Both the position numbers and the translations under genes were made by a program. Positions 45,650 to 58,433 of a DNA stretch of 64,000 nt are shown here, one piece after another (within the stretch, counting starts at the first letter, position 1; each line of letters begins with the position of its first letter). The notes below the pieces were generated by a model. The model had not been told where the DNA came from and did not search any database. It saw nothing but the letters and a program-made list of their open reading frames with translations. The DNA is from Romanomermis culicivorax (taxonomy: Eukaryota; Nematoda; Enoplea; Mermithida; Mermithidae): assembly GCA_963922205.1 (NCBI GenBank), contig CAWUHX010000027.1, positions 1,674,001-1,738,000 of the forward strand. Direction: 5' to 3'.

Positions 45650-45850
45650 GATTGTGTCCTCATTCCTCCAACATCCTTTCCCCCGAATGTCCCGTTTGCC
45701 CGAGAGCCCCTATTCTCCGAAAGTCCCGATTCCCCGAACGAATAATAAAATTCCTGCTTCTCCGAACAATGCATTAGTCCCTATTACCCGAACGTCCCAA
45801 TTCCCCGAATACGGGATAAAATAGCATTCTCGATTTCCCAAACGATTAAT
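45650..45850. repeat. Degenerate tandem array of TCCCGATTCCCCGAACG-type units
   Basis: Direct repeats of about 16-18 bp (GAATGTCCCGTTTGCCCG, GAAAGTCCCGATTCCCCG, GAACGTCCCAATTCCCCG). TTAGGC-like tracts flank the region at 45295-45320 and 45930-45945. Confidence 0.6.
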
Positions 45851-46232
45851 AAAATTGTATAAATCGGCGAATGTCACTGATTCCAAGGATTTAACCGGCG
45901 ACAATCGGCGATTTCACTTCTGAATAGGACTTTAGGCTTAGGCCTAAGCTCAGGGTCAAAAATTTGCGTAGCGCAACTTGTCATTCTAACGTGTAATGGG
46001 TCATTGGAGGTAACGAGGCACAGGAGGTACCTGACAAAAAAATTTTCATCATTGATTACAGTGGTAAGTTTTCCATAGTTTTTTCCGTGTTGGATCTACT
46101 CATTGGACCGCTGCGTCTATCAATTCAGAATTAACGTGCTACTGATTTGTAGGAAATTACTATTTCTAACGCGAGATCAGGTAAAATCAGAAAGAAAAAA
46201 AATACCACCTATTAAAAACATGCAAAAAAGTC

Positions 46233-46248
46233 GCTCACGGGTGGGCTC

Positions 46249-46285
<37 letters not shown>

Positions 46286-46305
46286 TCCGATTGCGCCACA
46301 CGAGC
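46233..46305 (-). tRNA. tRNA-Asn (GTT)
   Basis: Complete 73-nt cloverleaf on the minus strand. Acceptor GCTCGTG/CGTGAGC (two G-U pairs), D-stem GCGC/GCGC, anticodon stem TTCGG/CCGAA with loop CTGTTAA (anticodon GTT), T-stem GGTGG/CCACC with loop TTCGAGC. No intron and no encoded CCA. Internal A and B boxes are intact, so it is probably functional. Its 5' end faces element 2, whose left LTR starts 469 bp upstream. Confidence 0.95.
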
Positions 46306-46506
46306 TTGGCAGAGAAGGTTGCTTTTTGAACATGAACCCTAAAAATACACTGTTATAGTCCATTCAATTTGAAGTTAAAAGACCAAAAACTGTATGCAAT
46401 CTGATACGTAATTTTCATTTAGTAGAAAATTTTTTCCTTTAGAAAAATGCCAAATTCTTCACCAGACAGTGAAAGATCAAAATCATTGGAAGACTAGCTT
46501 GGATCA

Positions 46507-46773
46507 TACATGTAACGGAGCCCTGAGGTCTGGGAGGGGGGAGTTGGGCCACTTTTTTGGGCCGGGGGTCAGTAATTCCCAGAATTTTGGGGGTAGGGGT
46601 CTCTGAAGGAACAAAATTCGATTTTTTCGCGAAAAAAGTCCGAAAAATGGTTCAAAAAATATTAATTTTTGTCTAAAAAATGATAAAAAAATGTATTTAT
46701 GGCGCGGAGCGCCGAGAAAATTGATGTTTTTGACCATTTTTTGTTCAAAAATTGACATTTTTCATCAAAAAAT
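46507..46773. mobile_element. MITE B, left half, split by element 2
   Basis: Begins TACATGTAACGGAGCCCTGAGG and shares the GGGGTCTCTGAAG phrase and the later ATTTTTTGTTCAAAAATT with the intact copy at 34971. It continues after the retrotransposon at 59021. Confidence 0.7.
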
Positions 46774-47360
46774 TGTTGTGGAGCAATTTGACGTATTTGT
46801 AAAGCTCGTGTCGTTTGCGAGAAAGATCGGCAAGTTTGATTTGGAAAGATCGTGACGAGACCACCGAAGAGGCGTGGCTACAATGTGAAGAAATTATGAA
46901 AGTGTTCTTTCATTAGTTTGCGTTGTACTGTAGCCGAAAGGTTGTGTTTTTTGGTATTTGTCTGAAAAGTGTGTAGCGGCTTTGTACATTAGTAAATTGT
47001 GTGAAAAGTCTGTTCTAAGTTGAGTCAAACTATTTGGAAAATAGTTTGAGTGAGCGAGTGAAACTCCTAAGCGGTTAAGAATTTACGGCGCGAGTTTCGG
47101 CATCCGAAAACCTTTGACGACCTGAGCGAAGATCCCTGGATAAAATTGACACAGCGCTCTCTACGAGCCCGTCAATCTCCTGCGTTCGACTATCGTTGCG
47201 TTGATTCCGTAAAACACTCCGAGTGTTTCGTCTACAGCGTTCCGCACGCTCTTCTACGTTCCGTACGTCTCTTCTAACGCGCGATAAATCGTCGAGCTAC
47301 ACAGCTAATTTCTCATCTGCGTTCCGTCGTCTACGCTTCTTCAATTTCTCACGCACGACA
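46774..47360 (+). repeat. Element 2, 5' LTR
   Basis: Starts TGTTGTGG and ends CACGACA. After a five-base spacer, TGGTGACCGTACC (47366-47378) is the probable tRNA primer-binding site; I could not assign the tRNA. Confidence 0.9.
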
Positions 47361-47436
47361 TAATTTGGTGACCGTACCAGCTCGTCTAAAGGTTGAGGAA
47401 ACGCCGAAATTTGCGAAAAATCGAAAATCCGAAAAA

Positions 47437-50400
47437 ATGGAAGAAAACCGCACGCGTCGCTCTACTGCGCTTGGTTACGAAAAAGGTTTCTATAAGAAAC
47501 TAGCGAATCCCGATGATCGAGAAATCGAAAATTTCGACTGCGAAAACGCGAATCTACCGCTTCTCTACGAAGCAGATAAGCGTAATTTCGATCTACCGGA
47601 AACGTCCGCTCCGCTGAAAACGCGAAAAACCTCGCGATCTCTATCTCCAAAAATCGTCGAAAACCGAAAATTCAACTTTCTAAAATCGAAACCGAAGGAT
47701 ACCGATCCTCGAAAAATCTTCGATAATGACGCGTATATCGACGTAATGCAAAAATGCGATGCAGAAATGATAAATTTTCGTGGCGACGCTACTAACGCGT
47801 TAAGCGAAATCGTAACTATCGCGACTCAACAGCGAAAACTTCTAGATGAGTTTAAAACCGAAATCGAAGCGATGCGAGCTCAAAAAGAAGAGCTATTGAA
47901 ACCGAATGTTCCTGAAATCGAAAATATCGCGAGACCTACGAGCTCTTACGCTCAGTCTCAGAAATCGACTAAACCGAAAAACGCCACTAGCGATCGAAAA
48001 AGTCAACTTAGTTTTCGTGGAATAATCGACGATGACGATGATCTGATCATCCCGACACAAACGTTTGACCGCTCTAACGCGCTAAACGCGCTAAACTCTC
48101 AAATAAATTTTCCGTCTATCCCACCTTCTCAGGTGCATAGATCTTTCGCCGATGACGAAACGAGAATTAAGACTATCTGTAAAAAGATAGCGCCGCAAAA
48201 ACTAGATAATTCGACCCGAAATCAACAAGTTTTGAAATTCTTCATTGCGCTCGAAAACGAGTTCGGTCTTGATGCGTCTGAGTATGTGAAACTTCACACG
48301 TTGCGTCGCTTGACTTGCGATGGTGCTCTAAACACCATAAGAGATGTCCGATCCTACGATGAAGCGAAACAGATTCTGATGTGTATGAATGCACCGAATT
48401 GCGACCAAGATACGCTCCAATGCGAGCTCCAGTCTATCGCTCCGTTTGAAACCGAAGATCCGTCAGCTTTCTTAAATCGAATCAGCACCTACGTACATCT
48501 ACTGTACTATGACAGAAGCGCACAGTATCGCCATAGAAAAGTTATCACAACTTTTCTTTGGAAAATGCCGGAAATTTACAGAGTCTCGATTGACGCGAGT
48601 ACTCTAGAAACTATCACTGACTTAGCTATAGCCGTCGCGAAAGTTCAGAAAATTCAGCGAGCGAATAAACAGTCAACTGTCAGAGTAGAACAACCTATAC
48701 TGGTTAATACACTCGAAAATCCGTCGGAAGAGCAACCAGCTCAGTCGCGCTTCACAGATAATTCGAAACCTCGATTCAGAGATAACTCTCAATCCCGAAA
48801 CAGAGATGACTCTAGACAGCGAAATAGCGTGAGATTTCAAGAAAATTCGACTCTAGCGAAAACTAAAGAATTGGAAGAAAGCATAAAACGAGTCCTAGAA
48901 AAGTTCGGAATCCGAGAAAATTCGCAAAATGCTAACAATTTCGAAAATCGAAGATCGCGATTCGATCGCGGGACGAGTCCGAACTTTCGGAATAGAGAAA
49001 ACATTCCTATACGGGATTTCTCTCAGAATCGAAATTTCCAACGAAATCAGTCACGTGAACGACCGGTAAAGTATTGCACCTATCATGGTCAATGTAAACA
49101 CGACAGCTCCGAATGCTATCAATTGAAACCACAGGCTTCTCAGCCTCGTCAACAGCAACCGAATCATCAATGGCAAAACCATAATTGGCGTCCTCGTTTT
49201 CAACAAACTACGCGTAACTACACGCTCAATCAGAATCAAAATTTTGATCGAAATAACCGATTTTTCAATCGCGATAATCGAAACTATCAGAGAGATGTTG
49301 CAAACATTTCTCTCTGCGATTCCGAATCCCGACAAGAAAAGATAATCGAGAAGCACTACTACTATCCGATGAATAACTCACAGTCTATACAGACTCAGCT
49401 AACTTCTCCGAAATCTTCGCAACAAGTTTTGTCATCAGAAACCAAAACGGTGATTAACTCACCTAAAACTTTTGTTCCCATGAAACCGACAACCAGTACA
49501 GCTAACATGCTTGAACCGACAGAAGCTTCTAAAGCTACAAACTTCTTCGTCGCTCCGGGAATCACTGATTTCACAATCGAAAAACCTACTGAACCGTGGA
49601 TCGCGAGATCTAGCGTGTGTCGAATCGAAGAATGTTCGCAAAAAGACATCAAACTGCTGAGCTTGTACGCTCCTACTCGTGCTTTTCATATCCATGCCGA
49701 AATCGGAAAAACCAAAACGAAAGCGTTGATCGATACCGGTGCTCAGTGTTCAGTCATTTCCTCATGTCTAGCTCAACGCTCTTTGGGGATTGACTATGAT
49801 ACTTTGGAAACATCCGCGCAGATAAAAGTAGCCGACGGTGCTATCGTCGATGCCAGAGGTCCGATAATCTTCAAAATCAGTTCATCTTTCGGAACGCATC
49901 TAGTACGATGCTGGATACTACCTACTACAGGAGAGCAATGCCTCCTAGGAACCGATTTCCTAGTGCATCCGAGCGTTCGAGCCGTAATAAACTTTCGCGA
50001 AAATTTCATCAGAATCGGAGACGTTCAACAAGAACTAAACCTAGTTTTGAAACCGATCGAAAAAGCGCCCTATGACGAAGTATTTTCAAATACTTCTACG
50101 GGACAAAGTCAAACGCAAATCGTGAAAATCGACAGATCGCTACCGATCTTGAATATCTCGTCATGCTACGTAGAACCGAATTGTCAAACGTGGGTAAACG
50201 GGAAAGTCTTCCCTTTCACAAACGAAAGCTTCAAAAGCGTCATAGTTCAACCCGTGAACTTCGGAAAAGAAAATTGCGAATATCCGATCGAACTTGCGAT
50301 AATCAACATAACTGAGGGCAAATGTCCACTATTATTTGTCAATAATAGTGCGAACGGCATCCATCTAGAACCTAACCAGCTCATCGCTGAGGTTAAATTC

Positions 50401-53400
50401 AGACTCGAAGAATCGAACATGACCATCGCGTCGCTAAGCGATCATGAAGAAGACTATGAACCAGCAACGTTGGTTAAAGACCAGTCAACCATGTCTGAAG
50501 AAGAAAAACTTCAACACGCTCTCGAAAAAATGACCGAAAAGTCGAATATCGACGATGAAGATAGAAAAATCGCTATCGAAGTCTTCAAGCAATACCGCGA
50601 TGTTTTCAGTCTCCCTGGAGATCAGCCTACTCTCACTCACGAGTTAACGGTCTCTATAGACACCGGTGATGCAAAACCAGTCGCGAAACACTACTATCGT
50701 GCACCGATTGAGCAAAGACCAATGGTTCGTCAGAAAATCCAAGAAATGCTAGAAAAAGGCCTCATCGAACCTTCGCGATCACCGTGGGCAGCACCTATGT
50801 TTCTGGTAACGAAAAAAGATGGAAGTTGGAGACCCGTAGTCGATTATAGAGGTATAAATGAAGTTACTCCTAGCGATAAGTTTCCGATCCCGAGAATCGA
50901 TGACTATCTAGATGCTCTAGGCAACGCAAGATTTTTCTCAACTCTAGACTTAAAAGCAGGGTATTGGCAAATCCCTTTAGACATCGCTTCACGCGATAAA
51001 ACTACTTTCGTCAGTCAAGAAGGCTTGTTTCGTTTCAAAGTTCTACCTTTCGGTTTGAAAAATGCTCCCGCTGAATTTCAAAGACTAATGGAACGGATCC
51101 TGCATCCATATATCTGGAAAATCTGTTTGGTCTATATCGACGATATCATAGTCTTTTCGCAAACGTATAACGATCATCTAGCACATATTCAACTGATCTT
51201 TGATGCTCTTCGTGACGCGAATCTAACACTAAGACCAGATAAATGCGATTTTGTGCCGAAACAAGTAAAATTTCTTGGTCATCTGCTAAGTGAAAATGGA
51301 ATCTCGCCTGATCCCGAAAAGGTCTCCGCGATCGTAAACTATGAAATGCCAAAAACGGTCAAAGATCTTCAAAGTTTTTTGGGCCTAGTCCAATGGTGTA
51401 GACGATTCATACCGAATCTTGCCACTCTTTCGCGACCGCTCTATCAACTTCTACGAAAAAACGCGAAATATGAAATAAGTGAAGAACATCGTACAGCGTT
51501 TAACGAGATTAAAACATCTCTAACCTCGACTCCTTTCTTGCGATATCCTGTCTATAACGACAAAAAATCGAAATTCATCATCCAAACTGATGCTAGCACA
51601 ACTGCTATCGGTGCGATTTTGTATCAAGAAAATGAAACTGATCAATGGGTCATCGCGTATAATAGTAGAGTTCTGTCTGACGTAGAAACCCGCTACAGTA
51701 CGACTGAGCGCGAATGTCTCGCAATCGTAGAAGCTTTTCGGTGGTACAGACACTATGTCTATGGTCAAAAAGTAACGGTCAGAACTGATCATAAACCCTT
51801 GCAATGGATCAAAGAAGAAAAACATCGAAACTCGCGACTTCAGAACTTCGCAATAAAGCTGCAAGATTACGACTATCGTGTTGAATATGTGAAAGGCAAA
51901 GAAAATGCTTGTGCTGATTTTCTATCACGAAATGAACCTCGCGCTAAAGTGAAGTCAAAGACTAGCGAAGAAGTAACAAATGAAATATTCAGACCGACGT
52001 TTCGCAAAGAGAAAAAGACTGTCGCAGCAGCCATAACAAGGTCAATGACGCAAAAAGAAGAAAGAAGTAAAGTGCCGAAGTTTGAAGAAGATTTCCAACA
52101 GCCAGAAAAACGGCTAGTAACCATAGAATCACCGGAAGAAATCAAAGAAGCTCAAAGAAAAGACCCGTACATCGCGAAGTTGATAAAAGTCCTAGAACAA
52201 ATGCAAATCTCTACGATTTCATCTGCATTTCATACCGAAAACGAAATAGTGTACCGAACATCAAAACAAGCTAATACAGCTTCCGCGATAGTAGTTCCAA
52301 CTACTTTGATAGAAAGTGTTTTGTATCAATTTCACGGCGCAAAGATTTTAAGCCATCAAGGTCATAGACGCACTACAGCGATGATTCGTCAGCATTTCTG
52401 GTGGCCGAAAATGGAAGAATCGATAATAAAGTGGATCAAAACATGTAAAACATGTCAACAAACAACTTCTCAGTTGCCGAAACCTCCTCCTTTGATGCCG
52501 ATTCAACCGAAATATCCATTTGAAATCGTCGCGACCGACATAGTAAACATATCCCCTCTGGGTGAGAAAAGATCATACGTCATCGTATTTCAAGACTACT
52601 TCACTAAATGGGTAAGCGCTCATTTGATTCCGGATCAAAAAGCAGCCACTATAGTCGAAAGTTTCGTAAACAACGTAGTTTTGGTTCATGGCAGCCCGAA
52701 ACATCTACTATCAGATCAGGGTTCAGGATTCACTTCAAACTTGATGAAAGACATCGCGAAACTACTAAAAGTCCAGAAAATCAATACCACTGCGTATCAT
52801 CCGCAATGTAACGGAATGGTCGAAAGATTCAATCAAACGTTGATTTCGCAACTCAAAAAATTCACCGCTGAAGATCCCGATAATTGGGAACGGTATCTAC
52901 CTTTCGCGACATTCGCCTATAACGCTGTTCCTCACACAGCTACTCACTTTTCTCCGTTTCGACTTTTGCGAGGGTATGAACCCAGAATCGCTATAGATTT
53001 CGACTGCGCTAAAAGTCTAACGTTACCACTAAACTACGATGCGTATCAGTACATCTTCATGCAAGCGCAACTAAGGCTATACAACGAAGTTTCCGAAAAC
53101 TTAAAAAACGCGTCCGAATCGCATAAACGATACTTCGATAAAAAAGCGAAAGAGCAGACATACGATCTAAACGATCTCATACTGTTGCTTAATAACAAAA
53201 AAGCAACTAAAATCGACAAAGACTATATCGGACCCTTCGTAGTGGTCGAAAACTCCGAAATTACGAAAAACGTCATAACTATCGATAGTTTAGATTGTCC
53301 TGGACAATCTCAGAAAGTCTCACTTTCTCGCGTAAAGCCATACATGCCTCGCACGGCATCGGCAATCTTAGAAACGGAAGACAACGGTCCTCCAAAAATT

Positions 53401-53412
53401 TGTAAACATTAA
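47437..53412 (+). CDS. gag-pol: Element 2 Gag-Pol polyprotein
   Basis: A frame open from the LTR edge. The first ATG is at 47437, giving 1991 codons; the reading from a TTG at 47365 overlaps the primer-binding site and is unlikely. Order: basic N terminus; capsid-like helices (about 240-420); Arg/Asn/Gln-rich stretch; a zinc motif [14 protein letters not shown] (about 545); protease DTGA (about 766); RT with YIDD (about 1232); RNase H with QTDAST (about 1383); integrase HHCC finger (about 1632); DDE near 1700, 1759 and 1795 (last spacing 35); a GPF motif. All active sites are intact. Codon use favours NNC/CGA and differs from element 1, evidence of independent history within the same family. 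Confidence 0.95.
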   Translation: MEENRTRRSTALGYEKGFYKKLANPDDREIENFDCENANLPLLYEADKRNFDLPETSAPLKTRKTSRSLSPKIVENRKFNFLKSKPKDTDPRKIFDNDAYIDVMQKCDAEMINFRGDATNALSEIVTIATQQRKLLDEFKTEIEAMRAQKEELLKPNVPEIENIARPTSSYAQSQKSTKPKNATSDRKSQLSFRGIIDDDDDLIIPTQTFDRSNALNALNSQINFPSIPPSQVHRSFADDETRIKTICKKIAPQKLDNSTRNQQVLKFFIALENEFGLDASEYVKLHTLRRLTCDGALNTIRDVRSYDEAKQILMCMNAPNCDQDTLQCELQSIAPFETEDPSAFLNRISTYVHLLYYDRSAQYRHRKVITTFLWKMPEIYRVSIDASTLETITDLAIAVAKVQKIQRANKQSTVRVEQPILVNTLENPSEEQPAQSRFTDNSKPRFRDNSQSRNRDDSRQRNSVRFQENSTLAKTKELEESIKRVLEKFGIRENSQNANNFENRRSRFDRGTSPNFRNRENIPIRDFSQNRNFQRNQSRERPVKYCTYHGQCKHDSSECYQLKPQASQPRQQQPNHQWQNHNWRPRFQQTTRNYTLNQNQNFDRNNRFFNRDNRNYQRDVANISLCDSESRQEKIIEKHYYYPMNNSQSIQTQLTSPKSSQQVLSSETKTVINSPKTFVPMKPTTSTANMLEPTEASKATNFFVAPGITDFTIEKPTEPWIARSSVCRIEECSQKDIKLLSLYAPTRAFHIHAEIGKTKTKALIDTGAQCSVISSCLAQRSLGIDYDTLETSAQIKVADGAIVDARGPIIFKISSSFGTHLVRCWILPTTGEQCLLGTDFLVHPSVRAVINFRENFIRIGDVQQELNLVLKPIEKAPYDEVFSNTSTGQSQTQIVKIDRSLPILNISSCYVEPNCQTWVNGKVFPFTNESFKSVIVQPVNFGKENCEYPIELAIINITEGKCPLLFVNNSANGIHLEPNQLIAEVKFRLEESNMTIASLSDHEEDYEPATLVKDQSTMSEEEKLQHALEKMTEKSNIDDEDRKIAIEVFKQYRDVFSLPGDQPTLTHELTVSIDTGDAKPVAKHYYRAPIEQRPMVRQKIQEMLEKGLIEPSRSPWAAPMFLVTKKDGSWRPVVDYRGINEVTPSDKFPIPRIDDYLDALGNARFFSTLDLKAGYWQIPLDIASRDKTTFVSQEGLFRFKVLPFGLKNAPAEFQRLMERILHPYIWKICLVYIDDIIVFSQTYNDHLAHIQLIFDALRDANLTLRPDKCDFVPKQVKFLGHLLSENGISPDPEKVSAIVNYEMPKTVKDLQSFLGLVQWCRRFIPNLATLSRPLYQLLRKNAKYEISEEHRTAFNEIKTSLTSTPFLRYPVYNDKKSKFIIQTDASTTAIGAILYQENETDQWVIAYNSRVLSDVETRYSTTERECLAIVEAFRWYRHYVYGQKVTVRTDHKPLQWIKEEKHRNSRLQNFAIKLQDYDYRVEYVKGKENACADFLSRNEPRAKVKSKTSEEVTNEIFRPTFRKEKKTVAAAITRSMTQKEERSKVPKFEEDFQQPEKRLVTIESPEEIKEAQRKDPYIAKLIKVLEQMQISTISSAFHTENEIVYRTSKQANTASAIVVPTTLIESVLYQFHGAKILSHQGHRRTTAMIRQHFWWPKMEESIIKWIKTCKTCQQTTSQLPKPPPLMPIQPKYPFEIVATDIVNISPLGEKRSYVIVFQDYFTKWVSAHLIPDQKAATIVESFVNNVVLVHGSPKHLLSDQGSGFTSNLMKDIAKLLKVQKINTTAYHPQCNGMVERFNQTLISQLKKFTAEDPDNWERYLPFATFAYNAVPHTATHFSPFRLLRGYEPRIAIDFDCAKSLTLPLNYDAYQYIFMQAQLRLYNEVSENLKNASESHKRYFDKKAKEQTYDLNDLILLLNNKKATKIDKDYIGPFVVVENSEITKNVITIDSLDCPGQSQKVSLSRVKPYMPRTASAILETEDNGPPKICKH

Positions 53413-53900
53413 AATTAATATTTTTGATATATTTTAACTACCATTAATTTTTAAATTTGATAAATAAAGTCTAACTATTTAATATTTTTGAGCAAAGCGA
53501 TGAGTACAAATTTTCGAATATTTAAAAACGCGCAAAACGCGCTCATACAGATTCTATGTGGAATGAATGAAAGGAATGCGTGTGATATTATTATGTGATT
53601 TTGTACTTATTCACGTCCATTTCGAATAAATTGACCTTCCATAAGTAGTTGCGCAGAAGAGACATTGAACAGAAATCGCGCGCTGTAGGAAAATCTTCCT
53701 CTGGTCCCACCCAATCTGAACTTTACACTTTTCGCCATGTGCATGAAAATTTAAATTCGTGGTTTAACAACTTTCCACTTTACACCTTCATTTTTATAGC
53801 AAGATAGTTTGGCTTAAATTTTTCATTTCGCAAAATTGAAACGATAGAGAACGGTCGCATCGAATTTGAAATTCTTCAAGATCAAAGTTGAAAGATAAAA
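53413..53900 (+). other. Element 2 inter-ORF region with AATAAA
   Basis: A polyadenylation signal AATAAA lies at 53463-53468, only about 50 bp after the Gag-Pol stop. An acceptor-like TTCATTTTTATAG lies near 53800. Gag-Pol and ORF2 mRNAs may therefore be processed differently. Confidence 0.45.
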
Positions 53901-54066
53901 GTGATGACGAGTGAATCGGAGGCGACGACGTCGCAAGAATCGGTGATATCAACGTCGCTTATAAATCCGCCGCCGATATTTCGAAAAGCTTTCAACAATC
54001 AAGACCGATACGTGGCGTATCAGAAAAAGCAATACCGTCAAGACGACAGATTTTTCTTTGCTGATG
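53901..54066 (+). CDS. Element 2 ORF2, exon 1
   Basis: From an ATG to the donor GTAAGT at 54067 (55 codons plus one base). Ends RQDDRFFFAD, homologous to exon 1 of element 1. The N terminus is Ser/Thr/Glu-rich and unrelated to element 1. Confidence 0.8.
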
Positions 54067-54279
54067 GTAAGTTCTGCACTGCCATATAGACTAAAGTCTT
54101 TAAAAAGAAACTCCGGGTTTCACTTCCCCTGGGAAGAGTAAAGTATCGATCCGTCGATAAGAAAATGGGAGTCGCGGTAACTTCGCTAGAAGATTTGCAC
54201 GCCGCGATTTGAAAGAGTGACGTTTCCATGCGAAACTACATCTCACAGAAATTAATCGAAATTTTATGATATTTTTTAG
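54067..54279 (+). other. Intron inside element 2 ORF2
   Basis: 213 bp, donor GTAAGT, acceptor ending ATTTTTTAG, phase 1. Same place and phase as the 685-bp intron of element 1, while the intron sequences themselves look unrelated. Confidence 0.8.
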
Positions 54280-57200
54280 AATACAATATCAAAAGAATGA
54301 TCCGAATCACGGAATTCGAACGTTGGTTCGAGACGGTATATGCGAGACCGCTCAACGTGCTACGCGACCCTCAATACGTTGAGAGCGGACAATTGAAAGG
54401 CGCCCTATCGGCATACGCGAAACCGAACTTCCGCGGCCATGTGCTAGTTGGATTCGACGTCGAAAAGATCTCGACTACCCAACTATACATACACAAGAAA
54501 ACGAAGATGAATATAGTGAACCAGAACGCGACCCACGTCGCTCGGTTCGTCCAGCTGGGTTTTCCCACTGGATACACTATAATGTTTGACGCCTTAGCGG
54601 CGACACCCGAGGACTGGACGGCTTTCTACGAGTTCGTGTCGGCCCCTAAAACGATCGTAATCGGATTCGATCAAGCCGACGATTGGAAATGTCTCAAAGA
54701 CATGCACGGACGAGAGTTTTACTCATCCGATGCTCGAAAAACGCACTCTAACGTGCTCGCGCCTAGTATACTGGTCGACGTCCAGATTATACTAGAAAAT
54801 ATCGAACGCTCACCCGAAAAGTGGGAGAGAGCTCGTCCGATCGGTTTGTGCCCCGAAAATAAAAAATTGAAAGGAATCGTCGCCGACGCGTTCGCGCTAG
54901 ACGTAGAACGCTACACGTTGTATTTTCCGCAAGCAAACGATCGCATCGCCCAAGCAGGCAAACCCGACGATCAAGTTTTGACGTATTCGATTCTAGATGC
55001 GTACTATCCGATACTAATGTTTTTGGCGTACGGGCGCTACGGCTTCGTAGACAGCGTCTACGACAGCATGCAAATCTTCCCGCATGATTTCTTGCCACCC
55101 GAATACATCCACATCGCTGCGCAAAATTTGTACGACAACACCAATATCGATCGCGAAGGCGACGAGAAGGGCGCTTTCGGTGTCGTAGATCCGACGCTCT
55201 CGAAGAGTATGCTGCATGCGATAATGCGCGATGAAATCTTGGCGTTAAATCGAATCATACACTTCGACTATAACATTCCGAACATGCGATACTGTACGTA
55301 TAATCACGTAAACGTGGAGCACTCCACTAAACCGCTCGGATTGAAAATGCATCCGACAAAACTACCGACGATAAAAGGTAGCAAAAACAACACGTCTTCG
55401 TTGACCGACGACGGAAAGATTGAACCGTATGACGACGCCGCCGAATGCGCGAAAGTAATTGAGCGAGCTCTACGCTCCAATGACGTAGTTAGCATCCATC
55501 ACGAAGTCGGCGCACCTATGTCTTTGCTATTTCTTTCCGAAATAGACCAAAACATGGTGACAAGTGATGACGCGAAACAAATAAACTTCGAATTAATCGT
55601 AAACGATCCGTTCACCACCTACGGCCCTCCGGAAACGTGGCCTATCTACAAAATAAAATGCGACCATCAGATCGCCGAAAAGCCGGCACTAACGCCGCTC
55701 TACTCGGTTCCGAACCATCATCAATGGATGAATGCTGTTCGCGGAACTATGCCGCTAGTCGCTCACGTCTGCTCCCCACACTCCGAAATGGAACTGCGAG
55801 CAATCCTCAAAAATGAGATCTCGAAACTGTTATCGAAAAGTGACAGTATCGACATAGATCTTATTTGCGAGCAAAATTGGGTGAAACGAGACGGCACGTT
55901 CGAATTCGAACTAATGGAATGGACCAGTCGCTTGCCCTACAACGAAAAGAATCGCAGCGACAGCAAACGACCGATATATGCGAATCGATATTTTATGCGA
56001 CAGATCATATTCAAAAACGACTGTTTTCCAGTCTCCAATGAAACAGATCTTGTAACGAAAAAGAAGTATAGGGAAAACCCCTATTACTACTTTTCTTACA
56101 ATTCGCCGATTTTAATGTCGAGAAAATGTGAGCAACTCATTTGCTTTCCGCCGAGTCATACTCTAACAATGAGTTCGAACTTGCCCGTAATACCGACCGC
56201 CATATTGTCGGGAGAAAGTCCCACAAAAACGCCTACACAGGCTCCTACACAATCCACCGCGGAAACCGAATTCGATGCGGAAACGGCGATGGCCGTCGAT
56301 TCGTTGCTCAAACAAACCGCCGAAGAATCGTTCGCGGTAAAAACAGAACTACCGTCCGAATCCGACGTCATACAACTCGAAAGCGAAGAAGAAGACGTAT
56401 CCACAGCTGATACTACTGCACCTGTAACGACGACTAAAACAACGTCCTCGTTCACTCCGTTATCCAAAAACTTGTCGAGCAGTACATTCGAATTGGAATC
56501 GGAGGAGATAAAGAAACGAAACATACAAGAGGTAGCCGCGTTGGTGAAAACCTCATCGATGTACGATGTTTCGCGTATGGAAGAGGAAGAGGAAGACGAA
56601 TCGAAAATGGTACCTCCAAAAATCATACCTACACGATATCGGATACCGAAGAAAAACGAGGAAGACACCTCTACCCCGATAAGTACCGAAACCGCCACTC
56701 CAGTTTTGGAGGTGAAAGACGACCGATTGTGCGATGAACACGGCGTACCTATTCGCAACGTTAGAGTGTATCAGTTCTCACTGTTTCGCAGACGAAATGC
56801 CATCGATAAACAGTTGCGCACAATACAGGATTATCTGGACACGCATCCAGAAGATCCTAATTACGTGCCCCCATCCAAAAAACGCCGCGAATCACGAGAA
56901 GACACTCGTAGTAGAGAACGAAAACAAACCGAATCACGGTCACGGGAACGACCCTCGCGGTCTACTGCTCGCAAAGAAAGCGACGATTATGACAGTCGAA
57001 AATACCGGCATGGTGAATATGCTTCGAACGAGCGTCCTAGAAAATTTCACCGAGACCGCGATTATAGACAAGAACATCCTAGCGAATCGAAAGATCGACA
57101 AAAAAGAATCGAATGGGCTAGCGCCTTGAAACGCGACCAATTGAAAAAAGAACAGTTAGAGAGCCAACAGCCTCCGACGACTGGCTCCGAACCAATGATC

Positions 57201-57335
57201 CAGGAACCAACAACGTCGCAACAAGCGGAAGCGACTAGCGAACAACAAAAGCCGCAAAGAACCATTCGAGAATACAAAGTTGCGCATCGACGACACGGTA
57301 GACAGCGTACACCGACCGGAAGAACGGTACCCTAG
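54280..57335 (+). CDS. Element 2 ORF2, exon 2: DEDDy 3'-5' exonuclease protein with SR/RD-rich tail
   Basis: Together with exon 1 about 1073 residues. Exonuclease domain at ~110-305: Exo I GFDVEK (Asp115, Glu117), Exo [10 protein letters not shown] (Asp190), Exo [11 protein letters not shown] (Tyr291, Asp295). All DEDDy positions match element 1 although overall identity is low, which argues for selection on catalysis. The middle region shares MPL..H...PHS and a later NPYYYF with element 1. A Thr/Ser/Glu-rich disordered stretch follows, then an Arg/Ser/Glu/Asp-rich tail ([13 protein letters not shown] type) resembling SR-rich nuclear proteins instead of the RGG tail of element 1. It stops at 57333-57335, before a module that is continuous in element 1. 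No membrane segment. Confidence 0.9.
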
Positions 57336-58092
57336 CGTACCTACAGCACCTATTACGGCTCAAATCCAACCGAGAACGACCGATGACGTAATTATCATTA
57401 ATTACTTCAATCGCGCTCATTTGGATTTTGATCCCGTAATTCTACGTCAAGCCACCGCGGCTTCGCAACAAATAGCGCAGGACTTTCCTGACTATTTTCA
57501 AGCGCGATATTTGCGACGAGATCCGCATTGCACAGAAGAACTCACTGCAGTTCTTCTGAGTTGGATGTGTGATTACTATAAGTACTACGGCGCTGAAAAC
57601 GCAATCGTGATAACACAGCTCACGCTGTTCCTCTTCCACGCCAGACAAGCCTACGATTACAAAACTACCGACAATTCGTATTCGATGGCTCTACGCTACA
57701 TCTTGCAATGTCTCACCGACACGCGAGCCCCGAACTATCCGGCAACTGAAGAAAGAAAGAGTATCATTCGAGACATACATCGCGAGTATCAAATCGAAAT
57801 GGACAAGCGAGCCGAAGAAAAGAAAAAGAGAGACGCCCAAGCCATGGCAAAAGCGGCCGTACCGCCAAAATACCAAATGACACCGGCTCCGATCATCACT
57901 ATGGCAACAACAGCGACAACTCAACCGTCGATGGTTGGAGTGCGAACCTCGCTTGGAGCCGCGCAGCGAGCTTTGGCCCCGCGAGCACCGACCACGAGCC
58001 AATCGATACAGATGCCCCAGCCGGGTATTCTGAAAGCGGGCAAAACTCCGGTCAAAGTTTTGCCTAAAGGTCACGGATTTCCGCCGAAATGA
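57199..58092 (+). CDS. Element 2 ORF3: C-terminal helical module in the +1 frame
   Basis: Open frame shifted +1 relative to ORF2 and overlapping its end by 137 nt. It has no ATG near its start (a TTG at 57280 is the first near-cognate codon; the first ATG is well inside the domain). Its helical region ([14 protein letters not shown] through [10 protein letters not shown]) aligns loosely with residues of element 1 ORF2 that are in frame with the exonuclease. A basic Ala/Thr/Pro tail ends GHGFPPK. Expression may need a +1 frameshift or splicing, or this copy may have suffered an indel. Confidence 0.6.
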   Translation, partial: SRNQQRRNKRKRLANNKSRKEPFENTKLRIDDTVDSVHRPEERYPSVPTAPITAQIQPRTTDDVIIINYFNRAHLDFDPVILRQATAASQQIAQDFPDYFQARYLRRDPHCTEELTAVLLSWMCDYYKYYGAENAIVITQLTLFLFHARQAYDYKTTDNSYSMALRYILQCLTDTRAPNYPATEERKSIIRDIHREYQIEMDKRAEEKKKRDAQAMAKAAVPPKYQMTPAPIITMATTATTQPSMVGVRTSLGAAQRALAPRAPTTSQSIQMPQPGILKAGKTPVKVLPKGHGFPPK

Positions 58093-58419
58093 GTCGAAAG
58101 GGATAAGTATCACGATGCTAACGCATCTCATTTCCTTTTACTAGTTTATTCTTTTCCACTAGAATCTTTTTCTTTGAAATCTCTAAAAATTTTAAATTCT
58201 CGGTGCTAAATACTAGTTTTCATTTGCTCATCACTTTGTGCCGTAACATTTTTTGTGATAACATCGTTTAAATTTTCTTTGTTTGTGTAGTATGTGCCGC
58301 AGAGTAGAGAAACGGACAAATCGTCGAAAGAAAACTTGCCCAAAAACGAGCTAAACGCTCTCACTCGATCAATACGCAAATTCCACGACACGTCGAAATC
58401 GCTTGAGGCGATTTAGATC
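58093..58419 (+). other. Element 2 3' non-coding region
   Basis: T-rich spacer between ORF3 and the polypurine tract. No features seen. Confidence 0.5.
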
Positions 58420-58433
58420 GAAAGGGGGAGGAG
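58420..58433 (+). other. Element 2 polypurine tract
   Basis: GAAAGGGGGAGGAG directly abuts the 3' LTR, the expected primer site for plus-strand DNA synthesis. Confidence 0.85.

Noticed and set aside
47365..47436. Extension of element 2 Gag-Pol to a TTG at 47365
   Set aside because: The region is the primer-binding site and leader; the first ATG in the frame is at 47437.
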